Of a DNA stretch of 64,000 nt, positions 48,201 to 61,120 are shown piece by piece; positions within the stretch are counted from its first letter, which is position 1; each line of letters starts with the position of its first letter. The stretch comes from Volvox africanus (Eukaryota; Chlorophyta; Chlorophyceae; Chlamydomonadales; Volvocaceae). The DNA lies in assembly GCA_030268105.1 (NCBI GenBank), contig BSDZ01000025.1, positions 496,001 to 560,000 on the forward strand, read 5' to 3'. The notes beneath the pieces are model-generated. The model saw nothing but the letters and a program-made list of their open reading frames with translations. It ran no database searches and was not told the origin of the DNA. Both the position numbers and the translations under genes were made by a program.

Positions 48201-50047
48201 GTGTGCGTGTTTGGTGAACGGTATGCACTTGGGACGCGCCTGATTGGCGCGTGCGCCACTATGGAAGCTTCAATTACGATATTAATGTTCTCTAACACTG
48301 TTTTGCTTTGGACCAAGCTTGGTATAGGTAACAACAGCGCGGGCATATAGCGATATAGGATCGCGCGATTCAAGTGCAAGGAGGCCGAAGGCACGCAAGA
48401 GGCAGCAGATTGCGTACCTTCTTCGGGCGAGAGGGGACGCGCAGCCCTATGAATGTGCGGCGTTGACCGTTCTTTTCATTGTAGGTGATGGTGGCTGACG
48501 CGCATATAGCTTGGCTTGGCGTATGTCCGGAGCTGCTGCGTAGGTGGGCGGCTCAACGTCTCAAGACTGCGGAGAGTGGACAGGAGGGGCAGCGGTGGTC
48601 TCGACGCTCAAGGATGCCGTTCCTTACATGCCATTCTGCTCTTCCGGGCCCCGTTCTACCAGCATGAGAAGGACTGCGGTGTCCACCCCGTACCCCTACC
48701 ACGTTGCTAGCCCTCATAAAAATGCTCGTCTGTGGCACCATCACCGGCAACAGCAGGAGAGAGGAGCAGCCTCCGCGTCTTGTTGGTCGACGGTCATGTG
48801 TGTGGCACTTTTCACTTAGTCATCGGCTGCTCACCAAACGTGTAATCATCTGACTTGTTCATGAGGCGATTCCAAACTCTAGGTACATACTTGCGTGTTC
48901 GTGTGGCGCAGCACCGCATCTTTATAAATCAATGAACTGTGAGGCTTACGCAATGCTGCGTTCACCGCTACATATTAAAGGACAACACATGGCCGAAAGG
49001 GCTATATCACTGTATTCAACTTTCCGTTCCCACAAAGCGCAGATTGCTAGAGCTCACCTGTTATAGGCTTTTGGGTATGCGCTCTTATTAGGCACTTGTG
49101 GCTAATTGGTAGCGGCTCAGTGCTGCACGTGTGAAACGCTGCGGTATCGTCCAAGAGTCTGCCTACTGGAGGCCTGCACCACTGGGTTGCCGCAGGCGTG
49201 TGTGTGGATCACGGCTGCTCTCTGATGTCCCCTGAAGGTTACGGACCAGATGAGAATATCTACCCTATTTTGCAGTTGGTGGATTCCCGACAGAAGCCTA
49301 CTTCGTCGTCGGTCACATATCACGCAACCAGGCCGGAAAACACAGCAAGCACGAGCAGTAGTCGTGCGGCATGGACCTTCACGATCTCTGCACATGAACC
49401 CCGCTGTCACATCAAGGCTGATGGGTGTGCCGAACCTCTATGAACTTGTGATTGATCACACTATAAGGGCGTCTTTTCGTCCGCCAGCATAACGGAAACA
49501 ATAAAACCTAAGAGAGAACGAACAGCCTGTTGTTCCAGCCCCGCTTCGATGTGGGCGGAAGAACCTAGGAGGATGACGAATAACAAGTTACATCTGGCGA
49601 GGACTTTCCATCTTTGCAAATGCGCTTCAGTCCGGGCTGTTACACACCGAAAATGCATGAATGCCACTTCTATTCCTGCAAGTCTGATGCGAACTAGTTC
49701 CATGCGTTTCACCAGAATCGCTCATAATTCCAACAAGACATGCGTCAATACGTGCTGAAGGGGATAGCGCGAGGATACAGCGGAACACCGGCACATCCAA
49801 TTATCTCATGCAGACTCCCTTCCCCGTGTACACCGCTGTGTCCCCTTTGAGCGCACATCAAAACCCACTGATGCGATCTCCGCAAATCCACTGATTGAAC
49901 TGCACCGCATTGCGGGAGCCACCCCTCTACCTCGACACTGAAATCTGCCTACACATACGACAGCCTTGAGCAATGAAAGCTGCAGCAGCCCAATTCATGC
50001 AGGCCTGGTACCCTTTTTCGTCGCCGCTGTTCCCAAATCGCGCTGTC
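45273..50047. other. Intergenic stretch, no gene recognised
   Basis: Follows the Snf2 stop codon and precedes the COG7 stop codon, so both 3' ends converge here. Frames such as 47809-48120 (+) and 46176-46721 (-) look mildly protein-like but lack family motifs and a consistent splice chain. On the COG7 coding strand, TGTAA occurs near 49643 and 49591 as possible poly(A) signals. Confidence 0.35.
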
Positions 50048-53000
50048 TCACGCAGCCGGCGCTTCAAGCTGCAGATTCCGCATCGCCGCCAGGGCCTTCA
50101 ACGCCGGGACATCTGCGGCACCCTCCGCCATGGCGCCCTGAGCTAACTCCCTAAACTCCTCAGAGGCGGCTCCCGCAAGCAACTGCACCGTCAGCAGGCT
50201 GGGAGGCGGAGCCACATGCAGGGCGCCCATGACGTTGACAAAATACTCCACATCGGTTGCCAGCTGGCAGCCACCCTGGAGCGACCGGGATGGGCGTGGA
50301 GTTAGAAACTGATGATGGACGCAGCAAACCCCTAGGCTACCCCCCCTCCAAGCGCGCTCATACACGGAGAGTGAGGCTGGGCGAAATATATCTGTGCATG
50401 CAGTTTAAGCGGGCGATGAAAATGTAGGGAAACGACATGGCTGGCAAACTGGGATCTGATACCCATAAAGCTCACGAAACACAGAAATTAGTTGTTGTCC
50501 TTCATTACAAGACAGCAACTGCAAGTTGGAAAATTGGATCTTCCACCAGCCTGTTGGTTAGACCAATTCACCAGTTCTGTTCTCGCTCACTGATGCCGCC
50601 CCGTCCGCGTGCAAGTCGACAACCCCAAACCAGGAGTGTAGGCCAGCGCCAAGGATGTGTACAGCACAGCGAGTGGTGCTGCAGGCCCCTCCCACACGGC
50701 CCGAGGGCGGTAGCACTCCTACCTGTTCTGTCAGGACGGGAATCTTGAAGATGGCATCTGCGTACATCCCCGCCGCGCCGCTTACGGCCTTGTCCAGCCA
50801 TTCCGCCGCCAGCTCCTCCCATTCCGCGGAGGGGTCATTGGCCACGCCGACCGCGTCTGCGGTGGATAGGGAGGTTGAGGCTGAGGCTGCCGCCCCCTCT
50901 TCACCTGTGCACCCCATTAACACCTGCGAATCAGTTGAGTTGGGGGTAAGCTCCTAAGGACTAAGTCCAAACCGCCGTTAGGTGCAGACGCCGTTATCAT
51001 TTAACACCTTATTCACACCACCATCAACCATCAACCAGGGACCTTATATATATATATATATTATATATATATGAACTTGGGAACGACAAATAGTGTATAT
51101 ATACACTATTTGTCTCTCCCAATATAATAAGTTGTTTCCCGGCATACCGTACCTCCAGCTGTTGTGGCATGGCCATTAGATGGTCGCCAATGGCCGTCAC
51201 GTACGACTGTGGGTACGTGTTAAACGATGGCAGCGGTGCAGCGGCGGCGGCGGGGTCGGAGGCTGCCGCCTTGCGCCACTCAGGAAGTGAGGGCAGAGGC
51301 GCCAGCAGTGACGCCACTCGAGCCAACAGCACATCAAATACAGTGGACTGCAGGAGCAGGACAGAGGAGGGGAAGGAGGGCCGTAGAGAGCCAGCAGGGA
51401 TGCTAACCACAGGGTCAGGGACATTAGGGATAACCCAAAATTAATGTCCCGAAAACTGCTTTCGGACGTCCAATGGTTGGGCACAGCTCTGGGTGCCGCA
51501 AAACTCCTTCATGCCCCTCATCAGCCCCAAGTCTGTCCTCCCAGATTACAGAAAATATCTTCTTTGCATAACCCAAATCAAAGACGCGGGCGGTAATGAA
51601 GGTATAAGCATGGTATACGTAGATCGTTCGGAAACAAATTGCACATTATCCTATCATGCTGATCGAACTCGTAACCGTAACTGTACACCCTGGTCAGTAG
51701 CTTTACCTGGACGGTGGACGAAAAGAGATCCAGCTGGGACACCGCGGACGGCAGCAAGATGAACCGTGGGTCGTTCAGGCTCGCGCCCAGCTTGCCTAAT
51801 TTGGCAAGCCGCTCGCCGCGGTTCGCCACCAGCCGAAGCGCCACTGGGTCTGCCTCCGCCTCCCCGGACAGAAGACACGCCTGCTCATTACCAGGGCCGA
51901 GATTTACGGATGCTGTGGAAAACGGCGTGCCGCCGGCGGCTGCCGCTGACGACGGCGCCACCACAGCCGCAGAGCCCGTCAGTGCCTGAAGCCGGCCCAC
52001 GGCAGTGCCCGCGGCGGTCCGTAACGCTGCCTCCAGCCGCCCGACCGCTCCCGACAGCTCCCGGCCGACCTGAACCAACACGTCACAAACACCGGAACCA
52101 GGAGGGCACAACGGGGTAAGCTTATAGGCACCTATACCATCTCAGGCGAAGCGTTGAGGACCGCGCGGCGGCCACCGTTACTACGAGTTATTTAGCATCA
52201 CAGCATAAATGTGTAGGTTACATTACCAGACGTAAAATACCAGATACACCAGATGTAAAATTACTTTGGAAGGTCAACGTGCGGAACCCGCGGTCTTAAG
52301 GATTACATTAAGACCCCACCATTGCCGCGCTAACAGTTACAGCTCATGCTTGCAGACGCACATCAATACCGCATTGTGACATCGTGGTCCGCCTTGGGTA
52401 AGGGATTCGAAAGGATACCAGCGAGTAACAATTCCTTCCACACTACTACCGTAACACGCACACACATACACGTCCACGTACGGTTCATGTCAACGCGGCT
52501 GCACGGCCAGGCTAAAAACTATCACGCCACTGCCAGGACAGGGGCTGTCCTAACGAAATTGGCACTTAGAAGAGTATTTTCCGCGTGGACGTGAAGGTGT
52601 TGGGAAGTTACCTGGACCAGATCGCCTTAGTTGGTCTTTTAGTGAAGGAGGTTTGGTCACAGGTCATAGTTTGGTTCATGCCATTGTGTGCCCAAAGGTG
52701 CAGCTCAGGTCCGGTTCGAACCCTTACCCTCTCGGCCCTCTTCCATCTCTTCTATGCCAGCCATTCCCGGCTCTTCACCATCTTAGCCTACCTGCATGCT
52801 GGGCCCTATCCAGGCCACCCATCTCACATCCCCCATCCCCGGGTTCCCACCCTGATGAGCTGCAGCACAGTCGCGATGTCCTCCACGTCCTGCCCCGCGG
52901 CCCGGCTCTTCTGACGGCCGCTTATCCCAGCAACCACCGACTGCATGGAGGCCAAGTACGACGCCAGCTCCGAATCCACGGCCTTGAGCAGCGCGCGCAT

Positions 53001-56000
53001 CTCGCTTCCGCCCGTCAGTGCGTTGCACCTGGACGTGGGAAGTGCGTGGGAAGGGGATGGGGGCGGGGAACAGTTTGGGGGGGGAACAGATTGAAGGGCA
53101 TGATTGGAAGCGTGAAGGGGTTTGAGGACTGGGTAGGAGGTGGCAAGGTAAGGGAAAACCAGTACGGACACCGCATTGAATGGCTGTGTCTGGCTGACGA
53201 AAGCTCACTCCGCACGTGGCGGTTCCTCACATAGATAGTCATGTGGGATCTACAAAGCCTATCTGTCCGCTAAATCTCCGCACCTCTCTATGGCGGCGTA
53301 TAGGGCCCCAAATGCGGGCCTTATGGAGCTCGCCAGCCGCGACACGGCCGCCTCGGGCTCCTCTACAGCAGCGCCTGTACTCCCTGGAGCGGGTGCTGGT
53401 GGTGGCTGTAGCGCAGTTCGCAAGTCGGCCTCGAGTTGCGCAGCCTCAAGCTCGCCGTACACCGCTATTTTGTCCTCTAAGGGACCATACACCTAGATGC
53501 ACCACCCAAAGGTGCGGCGGGGACGTGGTAATAAAAGAAAGTAACCATCACAACGAGACGGACAAATAGGAAGATTACAAGACAAGCCCCAACAGCAAAA
53601 TAATTTGGATGTGGGCGTGCGGTTCTTCTGACCGTTAATCTGTATACATTTTAACTCCTTGTGCCCGCCCTCGTATCACATCCAATTCCACATCCACGTT
53701 TGTCGAAAGGCACAATTTTGTCTAAGCCGGCCTCGATCTGATCTTCGTAGTCCAGAACGGATCAAACCTGTACCTCTCCCCTAAATCACTCTGTACCTGG
53801 ACTCGTTGTTTCATGGCAGGGCCCCTGCCAGCGCGAAGCGCCTCAGGGGCCCCTGCCCTGTAGGATTGCCCATGTCCGTGCGTGTGTGTGTGTTTGTTTG
53901 TGAATGTGTGTGTGTGTGTGTGCAATTACCAAACATAGGTATTTTCCATTTTAGAATCCATGCTTATAGCTTTCTTCATTCTATATTTCATAGCATCTTG
54001 TCTGTAGCTTGCACGTGTGTAAACCTGCATGTCTAAACTGTCATCTAAGCTATCACACGGAACAGATATTGGGGACCCCGCCCTTTTTTCGGCTTCAAGG
54101 AAGCCGACACCAACTTTTATTCTTCCTCCCTTTACGCTGTGTGCTAATTTCAGTCTTGTTCATCCATCCCCCTCTCCCCCCCACACACACAAATACCGCC
54201 CTCTGCCACTTCCCGACGAACCCACCAGCTGTATGATCTCCCGTCGCCTTTCCGCCTCCACCTCTCGAAGCAGCTCGTGCAGGCCCCGACCGAAGACCCC
54301 CAGCTCCCGAGCCAGGACTGATAGGGGCGTGATGGAGCGGAGCGGGGCCAGACGGTCCCTTACGGCCTTACTGATCTGCAGACAAGACGAAAAGCAATGT
54401 GTGATATGGCAACGTCTCACAAACGATAGACGATCCGATCAGTGAAGTGTGACCGGGGCCATCACAAAGCCGGTCAGTCACAGAGCGGACAGCAACAGAC
54501 GGATGTCGTTTACGACCTTGCGACGTTGCCAATCAACGTACTCGGTGATATATACTTAATATGGCTGTAGTGGTGGTTGGTGACAGTAATTACGACAAAG
54601 CTTTGACCGTGAGACCAACGATAGTCGTTGGTCTAATTTAATAGCAAGATTTTGATCTTCCCCCACAACGGTCGCTTTTCCTTAAATTGTAATCACATCA
54701 ATGGACTTGCATCTTGCATCTTGAAGCTTACCTTCAGAAACACCTCAAAGCAGAGCGCCCCCAGCAGCATAGCCGCTTGGCCCGGAAGCATCCCTGCACC
54801 CCAGAACGCCTCCGTCTGCAGCAGCACCAGCAGCCGCGATAGGAAGGAGGGCAGCCAGACCGCAACTAACTCGGCCCCACCACCCGAGGCGGCGTGTTCC
54901 TCCCACAGCGCGTGCACTTGCGCAAGCTTGGTGGAGGTGTACATGCTCTCGATGGTGCCATACCTGTAAGGTGTACACATGCACATTCACAGCTACTCAA
55001 GACACACAAACTGCCAGGCCCTGGGCATTGGCATTATGCTCTTCCGTTCTTCCCATAAATACAGTCTGATGATATTACAAAAAACAAAGCAGGCCATGCC
55101 ACGGTGCCAAACCCTGGCGTGTTAGCTCCAGTGCGCGCTGTCCGCCCCTCCAAGTGGTTTTTAAGGTTGCTAAGAGCTTGCATCGTAGTTTTGATCCATT
55201 CGTCATCATGTTGGGCGGAATGTGACCCCCAAGGTCAAACGAAACCACGAAAGCTACCTCGGGCCAGCATGAGGCCCAGTAAGGTATGAAGCACACACAG
55301 ACGCATCTGAGACCAGGGGGGCCGCTCGGAACCGGACAGACTCCAAACCATGGCCGCACCTATCCACTGCAAGCAGGAGTCCGCATAGATTTCGCGTGTT
55401 GGCATCATCGCTGCCGCGGGCCAGGGCGTCTCCGAGGCTACCCTCCACCTGCATCTGCAGCCGGTCTTCCAAGGCACGTAGCTTCTGGCGGCCTGGCAAG
55501 GAGATTGGATGTAGAAACAAAACATCTCAGCCATTTACAGAAGCTCATCAGGAGTGGTAGTAGTAGGTAGGTGCGGGTTGAACATGTAGAGGGAATCAGT
55601 TGGGCCACAGAAAAGTCAGGCGGCGGATACAGCGCAGAGGGCGCTGTACAGTGTGGATGCAATGACCGCATAAATGGTTTCCCAGACGTTGGGCACAGGA
55701 CGATGGCCTCAACCTGCACCCTGATCATCACCCCTCCCTCCCACTACCCTCGTGGGCCGTTGCTATCCTTCCTTCTACCTTCCTCCGACTTCTACCTTCA
55801 CCTTTCCCACACGTTCTTACTCCCATTCCCCATCCCTCCCATTTGAGGTGGTATCGTACGACCGGATCCGTTGATATCATACCATCCACCAGGGAACACG
55901 GACCTGCACGAAACTCTGGAACATCGCCGACCAGGTTAAGGCTGCGCCGCATGGAGGCCAAGACTTCAGCTACTTTGGGCAGATCGCCTGCCGCAAACAC

Positions 56001-56414
56001 CTCCTCCACCTTTACGAAGAGCCCTGATAGCTCGGTGGCTTCCTTCAGAGAGTTACAGGCGCTCTCCATGTTAGCCTTGACACGATGCAGCTCCGCAATG
56101 TGAGATACGCTGGCGCGCGCCTCCTCCGCGTCACGCTGAACCGTCTGGGCCATGATCTGGACCTGGTCCTGCATGCCCTGGATGTCACCCTGTAACCGGT
56201 AAATCTCCTGGATTGCGAAGGGTATGCGTCGCATGGCCTGGGCGCTGCTGTCGCTCAATGTCGCCTCTATGTCTTCAGCGCTCAACTGAAGACGCATTTC
56301 CAGTTCTGCAAGAAATTTTTCCAGCGGTTCCTCCACAGGCCGTGACCCGCAAGCCTGATTAATCCAAGAGATCGGATCAAACCCGTCCTCCGCAAAATCA
56401 GCGACATCTGTCAT
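50048..56414 (-). CDS. COG7: COG7, conserved oligomeric Golgi complex subunit 7, 799 aa
   Basis: Ten exons join without a phase error: 56414-55904, 55492-55360, 54963-54732, 54375-54226, 53492-53284, 53028-52851, 52069-51707, 51347-51153, 50923-50723 and 50275-50048. The start ATG at 56414 gives MTDVADFAEDGFDPISWIN, matching the family's acidic N-terminus (D-F-x-x-x-x-F-D). Long amphipathic helices follow (ALEDRLQMQVE, YGTIESMYTSTKLAQVHALW, ISKAVRDRLAPL, VYGPLEDKIAVYGELE), and the C-terminus contains LATDVEYFVNVMGAL. Length fits COG7 in other eukaryotes (about 770-840). COG7 is in lobe B of the COG tether, which guides retrograde vesicles within the Golgi and so maintains glycosylation enzymes; it acts on the cytosolic face of Golgi membranes. 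The gene is head to head with RPA43, leaving 404 bases for both promoters. Confidence 0.9.
51046..51114. repeat. TA dinucleotide run followed by a perfect 30-bp palindrome
   Basis: A (TA)n run at about 51046-51072 is followed by 51085-51114, a 30-base perfect inverted repeat with no spacer, beginning GACAAATAG. It lies in the intron between COG7 exons 8 and 9. Confidence 0.9.
53880..53922. repeat. GT-type microsatellite
   Basis: Interrupted (GT)n run in the COG7 intron between exons 4 and 5. Confidence 0.85.
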
Positions 56415-56818
56415 AATTCAAGTAATCAAGGAGTGCCTAATGAATTTGATCTGCGCTACGATACGTAAGCATATGGACTTTGGCTGTGGCACTGCCGCAA
56501 ATGCAAGATATTGAATTATTTACGTACTATTTCGTTATGGATGAATAATTTGCATCTTAATTTCATTTTGATTACAACGTTTCTATTAGTCCAAAAACAC
56601 ATACGGCAACGAAAGCGGCAGTTGTAATCGGTTTCGCGATGGCGTTGAGCACATTACCTGCACATGGTATCCGTTCATGTATATGTTTTGCCCACAACAG
56701 TTATGTTATGTTATGCCCCATAATCATCAATAAGTGGTGCCTATATATTGGGCACTGACAACCTAGATGCTTAGGTTGTGAACGTTGATGCTCTATGGTT
56801 TTTAAGGGGTATACAAGG
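56415..56818. promoter_or_regulatory. Shared upstream region of divergent COG7 and RPA43
   Basis: The 404 bases between the two start codons contain no frame of note and are AT-rich. They must hold both 5' UTRs and promoters. No specific element can be named. Confidence 0.55.
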
Positions 56819-59800
56819 ATGAGCGAATTTCCATTTAGCAGCAATGCGCTGCACAAGGCTCGCACACATTTTGCACTTGAGCTGCATCCTAGTACCGTTG
56901 AAAACGTCACAGAGGGCGTGAAAGACCAGCTCAATGCAAACTTGTTAAGGTACATATTAGGAGTACTTAAAGGTCTCCCGCCGCCAAGCGATGAACAATT
57001 CGACCGACTCCTATCGTCACCTCGCGCTGTCGCAGATATGTCGAGGAATTTGAAGGTGTGCTACTTTCATACTCAAACTTGGCGATTCTTACGAGGAAGG
57101 TGCGACGAGGTTGTCACGTGCGTGGTGCCGCCGCCCTCGCCGCCGACCCCTATGTATACTTGATCGCAAACCTTCTACTGCAGCCAATTATCCATCCATA
57201 TTTCCCGTTCTTCCATCTCAATGTCCGCACGGACGTTCTCATCTTCAAGCCTAAACCGGGCATGAATTTAGGTAAGTTTCACACCTTGTCGCCCCTATAA
57301 CCCCTTCCGCTCTTGGCCAACCCACGTGCCTTCGTGCCTTCTTACCTACCAACCTTCCATGCCCCTAACTCCCTTGCAGTGGGTCAGGTTAACTTGTTGG
57401 GCGAAGACTACATCAGTGCTCTGGTGTTCGGGTTTCTTAATGTGGCCATTCCCGCGCGGGACGTTATGAAGGAGCTGCACTTTCTGCGGGAGGTGTGGAT
57501 CAGGGATCCATGCATAGGGCTTAAACCCTAAGAAGGGGAAGAAAAGGACGGGTGCGAAGAGGCATCTCGCTTGATGCATCTTGCCAGACCCTACGGGCAG
57601 TTGGTTGAATGCGAAGCCCAGTGGCTCGAGGGCGGTTCATGGGCTTCGGCAGTGCAGCGGGGCCACCAGCCGTCTTGATGCAGTTGCCACTGGAGTTGCC
57701 ACTGCCTCAACAACGCCACCCTGGTGTATCCAATGAGCTTGTTCCAGACGTGCATAACCCGGTTTCCAAGTTGGATATATGTGCTGGAGTGATTTATAAC
57801 ATCATCTGTCCCTGCTATGGAGCCACGGTTGTTGGCTAGGTCCCCGGACTTACCTGATTAGCCCTGTTAGACGGACTGACGATGAGAGGCCAGCTGTGCC
57901 TGGATTGGGAATCAAGGAATCAAGTAGGTTGGGCCCCGCGCTTTTCAAGATGCCGCTGTCCCTCTCACTGAGAGGAAAGGGTGTGCTGGGTTCGCTTTCG
58001 CCACGTACACCGCAGGAGGCCAAGTGGATTCACACGCAACAGCCACAGCACCAAATACTGGAAAACAGCTACATAGTGTTTAAAGTGGAGGAGTGAGTCG
58101 GAACTGGATGGGCAAGGTCAAAGGTGTGCGGGATGAGGCCCGCAGAGATTGCGCGAGCGCTGGCCGACGGTTATAAGATGAACTCGTAGTTTCAAGAGCC
58201 CAACTACCTTCGCATCGTCCATTACCCCACCATTGGCCCTTCACCCTTACCACTGCCCGCTTCCGCGCCCATCAACCACGTACAGAGTGCGCAATCATGG
58301 CGGGTACTTCCAAATCGCGGGCTCCCTACGTGACCACAACACCGGCGCGTTGGACTTTCTGCATCCGGGGCTGGAGCTGCCGGGGGGACCCTCACCTGCT
58401 TGGACAGGTTGGTGTGAAGACGCTCGGGGCTGCCGTCCCGGCGTTGGCGTGTGCTCCTAATGCTTCTGAGTTGGAATGGGCTATTGCGAGGTGTAAATAT
58501 AGACGGGTCAAGCTTGGTAGCTGAGTTGTAGTACGAATTTCCAACGGCTAAGATGTGTTTGTGAGATACCTGAGAGCGTCTCGGGGTTAAACGGGGTGTC
58601 CCTTGGATGGGGAATGCTCGTATGTGCTGCTTCAAAGTGGGTTGAACAGGTGGTTTATTGACCCCGTGGGCTTCCGGTTCCCTTAAAGCTGAGCCGGAGC
58701 CGGGTGAGGGCCGACCCAGTTGTGTGCTGGCTCTGGGTCAGTAGCGAGCTGGTAATTAAAACCTTAAAACGTGGCCCTAACCAAACCCCTAAACTCCTTC
58801 CCTCCTGCTTGCCCCCTCTTTCAGCAGACATTGGTATGGTAGATGGTTCCGCAGACCCAGGGAGCGGAGGGGAGGCTTACGACTTCGGTCGTGCCGGTAC
58901 CACAAATGAGGCGGTGACGACTGCGACTGAAAAGCCGATGGAACGCACAAGACATGGGGCCGTTGACATTAAAGGGAACGGTCAAAGCACGCGGAAGCGT
59001 CGTGGAGGCGTTGTGGAAGAGCCGAAAGGGAAGCGGCGTCGAAAGGAGGGAGAAGACGCGGGCGCTGATGGGCTGACTCCTGCACCAGTGGCCACAGCGT
59101 ATGAGATCCGAAGTGGCAAGAAGATGGACAAACGCTTGGCCAAGGACGGTGGCGAGGATGAACAGAAGGACAAGGCAAAGAACGACCAGCGGAAGGAGGA
59201 TAAGGATGGGGCAAAGGACAAGCCTTCTCATCATGCAGCCGTGTCTGTGACCGGGGCAGCGGAGCATGCAGATGCAATGGCGGCAAAAGCAGCGGTAGCC
59301 TCGACGCCTCGTATGACTGGCCTAGGGACCGGAGATGTGCACTCCAATGCCACAGCATCCGCTGGGGGCGAGAAGCAGCATGATGGCAAGGGTGCCAAGA
59401 AGTCGAGTAAAAAGGAGGCGAAGGAGGGCAAGGAGTCGAGTAAAAAGGAGGCGAAGGAGGGCAAGGAGTCGAGTAAAAAGGAGGCGAAGGAGGGCAAGGA
59501 GTCGAGTAAAAAGGAGGCGAAGGAAGGCAAGGAGTCGAGTAAAAAGGAGGCGAAGGAAGGCAAGGAGTCGAGTAAAAAGGAGGCGAAGGAGGGCAAGGAG
59601 TCGAGTAAAAAGGAGGCGAAGGAGGACAAGGAGTCGAGTAAAAAGGAGGCAAGGGAGGGCAAGGAGTCGAGTAAAAAGGAGGCGAAGGAGGACAAGGAGT
59701 CGAGTAAAAAGGAGGCAAGGGAGGGCAAGGAGTCGAGTAAAAAGGAGGCAAGGGAGGGCAAGGAGTCGAGTAAAAAGGAGGCGAAGGAGGGCAAGGAGTC

Positions 59801-59936
59801 GAGTAAAAAGGAGGCGAAGGAAGGCAAGGAGTCGAGTAAAAAGGAGGCGAAGGAGGGCAAGGAGTCGAGTAAAAAGGAGGCGAAGGAAGGCAAGGAGTCG
59901 AGCAAAAAGGATAAACACAAAGCTATGGAAGGTTAG
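56819..59936 (+). CDS. RPA43: DNA-directed RNA polymerase I subunit RPA43 with long Lys/Glu repeat tail, about 596 aa
   Basis: Six exons: 56819-56949, 57036-57271, 57380-57492, 58016-58092, 58286-58407 and 58825-59936. The core (residues 1-226) shows the RPA43 pattern: LHPSTVENVTEGVKDQLNAN, then RYVEEFEGVLLSYSNLAIL, HLNVRTDVLIFKPKPG, VGQVNLLGEDYISALVFGFL and NVAIPARD, KWIHTQ, YIVFKVEE, and GGYFQIAGSL. RPA43 with RPA14 forms the Pol I stalk that contacts Rrn3/TIF-IA at rDNA promoters in the nucleolus. The ATG at 56819 was chosen over an upstream in-frame one because it begins the conserved part. Exon 2 contains an optional 84-base intron (57100-57183) that would keep frame. The tail (227-596) is highly charged: a KRRGG/KGKRRRK basic patch, then fifteen 11-residue SSKKEAKEGKE repeats. 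Animal RPA43 also ends in a Lys-rich tail, but this one is much longer. Confidence 0.85.
59403..59909 (+). repeat. RPA43: 33-bp tandem repeat in the RPA43 coding sequence (15 units plus partial)
   Basis: Fifteen full copies of a 33-base unit (TCG AGT AAA AAG GAG GCG AAG ...) encode SSKKEAKEGKE; a truncated sixteenth leads into DKHKAMEG. Units differ at a few sites (GGC/GAC giving Gly or Asp; GCG AAG/GCA AGG giving Lys or Arg; GAG/GAA). The D and R variants cluster in units 7 to 11, suggesting duplication of blocks. Because 33 is a multiple of three, all six frames stay open. Confidence 0.97.
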
Positions 59937-61120
59937 GGCCTGTTGGACAAGTGCTCCCTGTGGCTTGCACGTGGATGGCCTAACCCAGTTTAATGGTCTT
60001 TGTGAACCAAGTCGTGTCGAGCTGGGAGGGCTACATATGTTTGCGAGAGCGGGGACATCTCTTACCGTAACAGGCACTTCGCAGGATGGACTGGTGCATT
60101 CATCGCGGCTGCTGTGGTTCCCTGAAACCACAGCGTAGAATGCAGTGACGGTCCAGAGTTACCGTTCTCCAAGGTACAGCGTCAAAGGCCCTACCACTTT
60201 CCGACTGCATTGCTCGTGGTGGTGGGTTACATGATCCCATGGAAAGTGCCTTCAGCAGGCGAAACATCCCTAGGGAAGGGGCTTCTGTTGGACACACCGG
60301 TTCTGAAGCATTCCGCCTAAACGATAAGATGATGTCATTTTGCGCTTGTACGTCGGCATCGTGCGCACGAAACTGGGCGTGTTGTTGTGCGTTTGGGACA
60401 TGTGAGGGTTGACGCTGATGGAATAGAAGACTTTTACCTAGCTCTACCGATCCTCCGGTGCCATCTTGCGAGAGCAGTCATTGGAAGAGATGTGAATGTA
60501 AGTTCCATGGGAATCCAGACAGGCGATAACACCACTTCCTGGCGCATCCGTGTTGGCAACTCCGGCGACCTTCAAAGCGGATATCTCCGATTCCAGCTGT
60601 CCAAGGCAATGTTTTCTGCCTACTCGTACGAAACAACATGCTCCCCCAATTCCGGTCATCAAATTGATGCAGCCATTGGACCATCTCCAATGAGATGAAT
60701 GCCTTCTCGTATTTGCAGCGTAACCGGTGATGAAGAACCCTTCTTTATGTTAGGGTTTAGTAAAAGAGTTCGACACATGCCGCACGTCAGAGCAAACAAG
60801 CCTCAAAATATGGCCGGTTGCCTCCAACTCAATATTGCCCAGCGTTGCTGTAAGTTTGGGAGTGGTTGAGCTGGCGATGTGTCTTTAACGAGAATAAGAA
60901 AAACAGTCATCCACATGCCTCTAGGACTTCCCCATGTCAATCAATCATTGACATGACGTATCAAGCACATCACCGCCACCACCGTCAAGTATAGAGCCCA
61001 AGTCCTGTTCGCTTCGCCGTGGGTGACTGCCGAGCCCAGACGCCCTTCCCCATAACATCCTGTCTGAACCCCAAGACGTGCATCTACTTCGCTTCGCAGC
61101 AGACCTTCGTGCCCCCGTCC
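59937..61120. other. Converging 3' flanks, no gene recognised
   Basis: The region between the RPA43 stop and the stop of the plastid-protein gene. Frames at 60387-60698 (+) and 60444-60690 (-) show no motif. It is probably two 3' UTRs and spacer. Confidence 0.4.
60494..60498 (+). promoter_or_regulatory. Candidate TGTAA polyadenylation signal of RPA43
   Basis: TGTAA occurs about 560 bases after the RPA43 stop. It is compatible with volvocine 3' UTR lengths, but a chance occurrence cannot be excluded. Confidence 0.3.

Noticed and set aside
47809..48667. Mildly protein-like plus-strand frames with possible splice sites around 48018-48050 and 48484
   Set aside because: No recognisable family and no continuous exon chain, so evidence is insufficient to call a gene.
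51578..52119. Plus-strand frame 51766-52119 opposite COG7 exon 7
   Set aside because: Antisense shadow of a GC-rich alanine-coding exon.
58969..60138. Long open frames on both strands overlapping the RPA43 repeat (for example 59231-59920 minus, 59335-60138 plus)
   Set aside because: They are shadows. The 33-base repeat is a multiple of three, so every frame stays open. Only the SSKKEAKEGKE frame continues the spliced RPA43 core.
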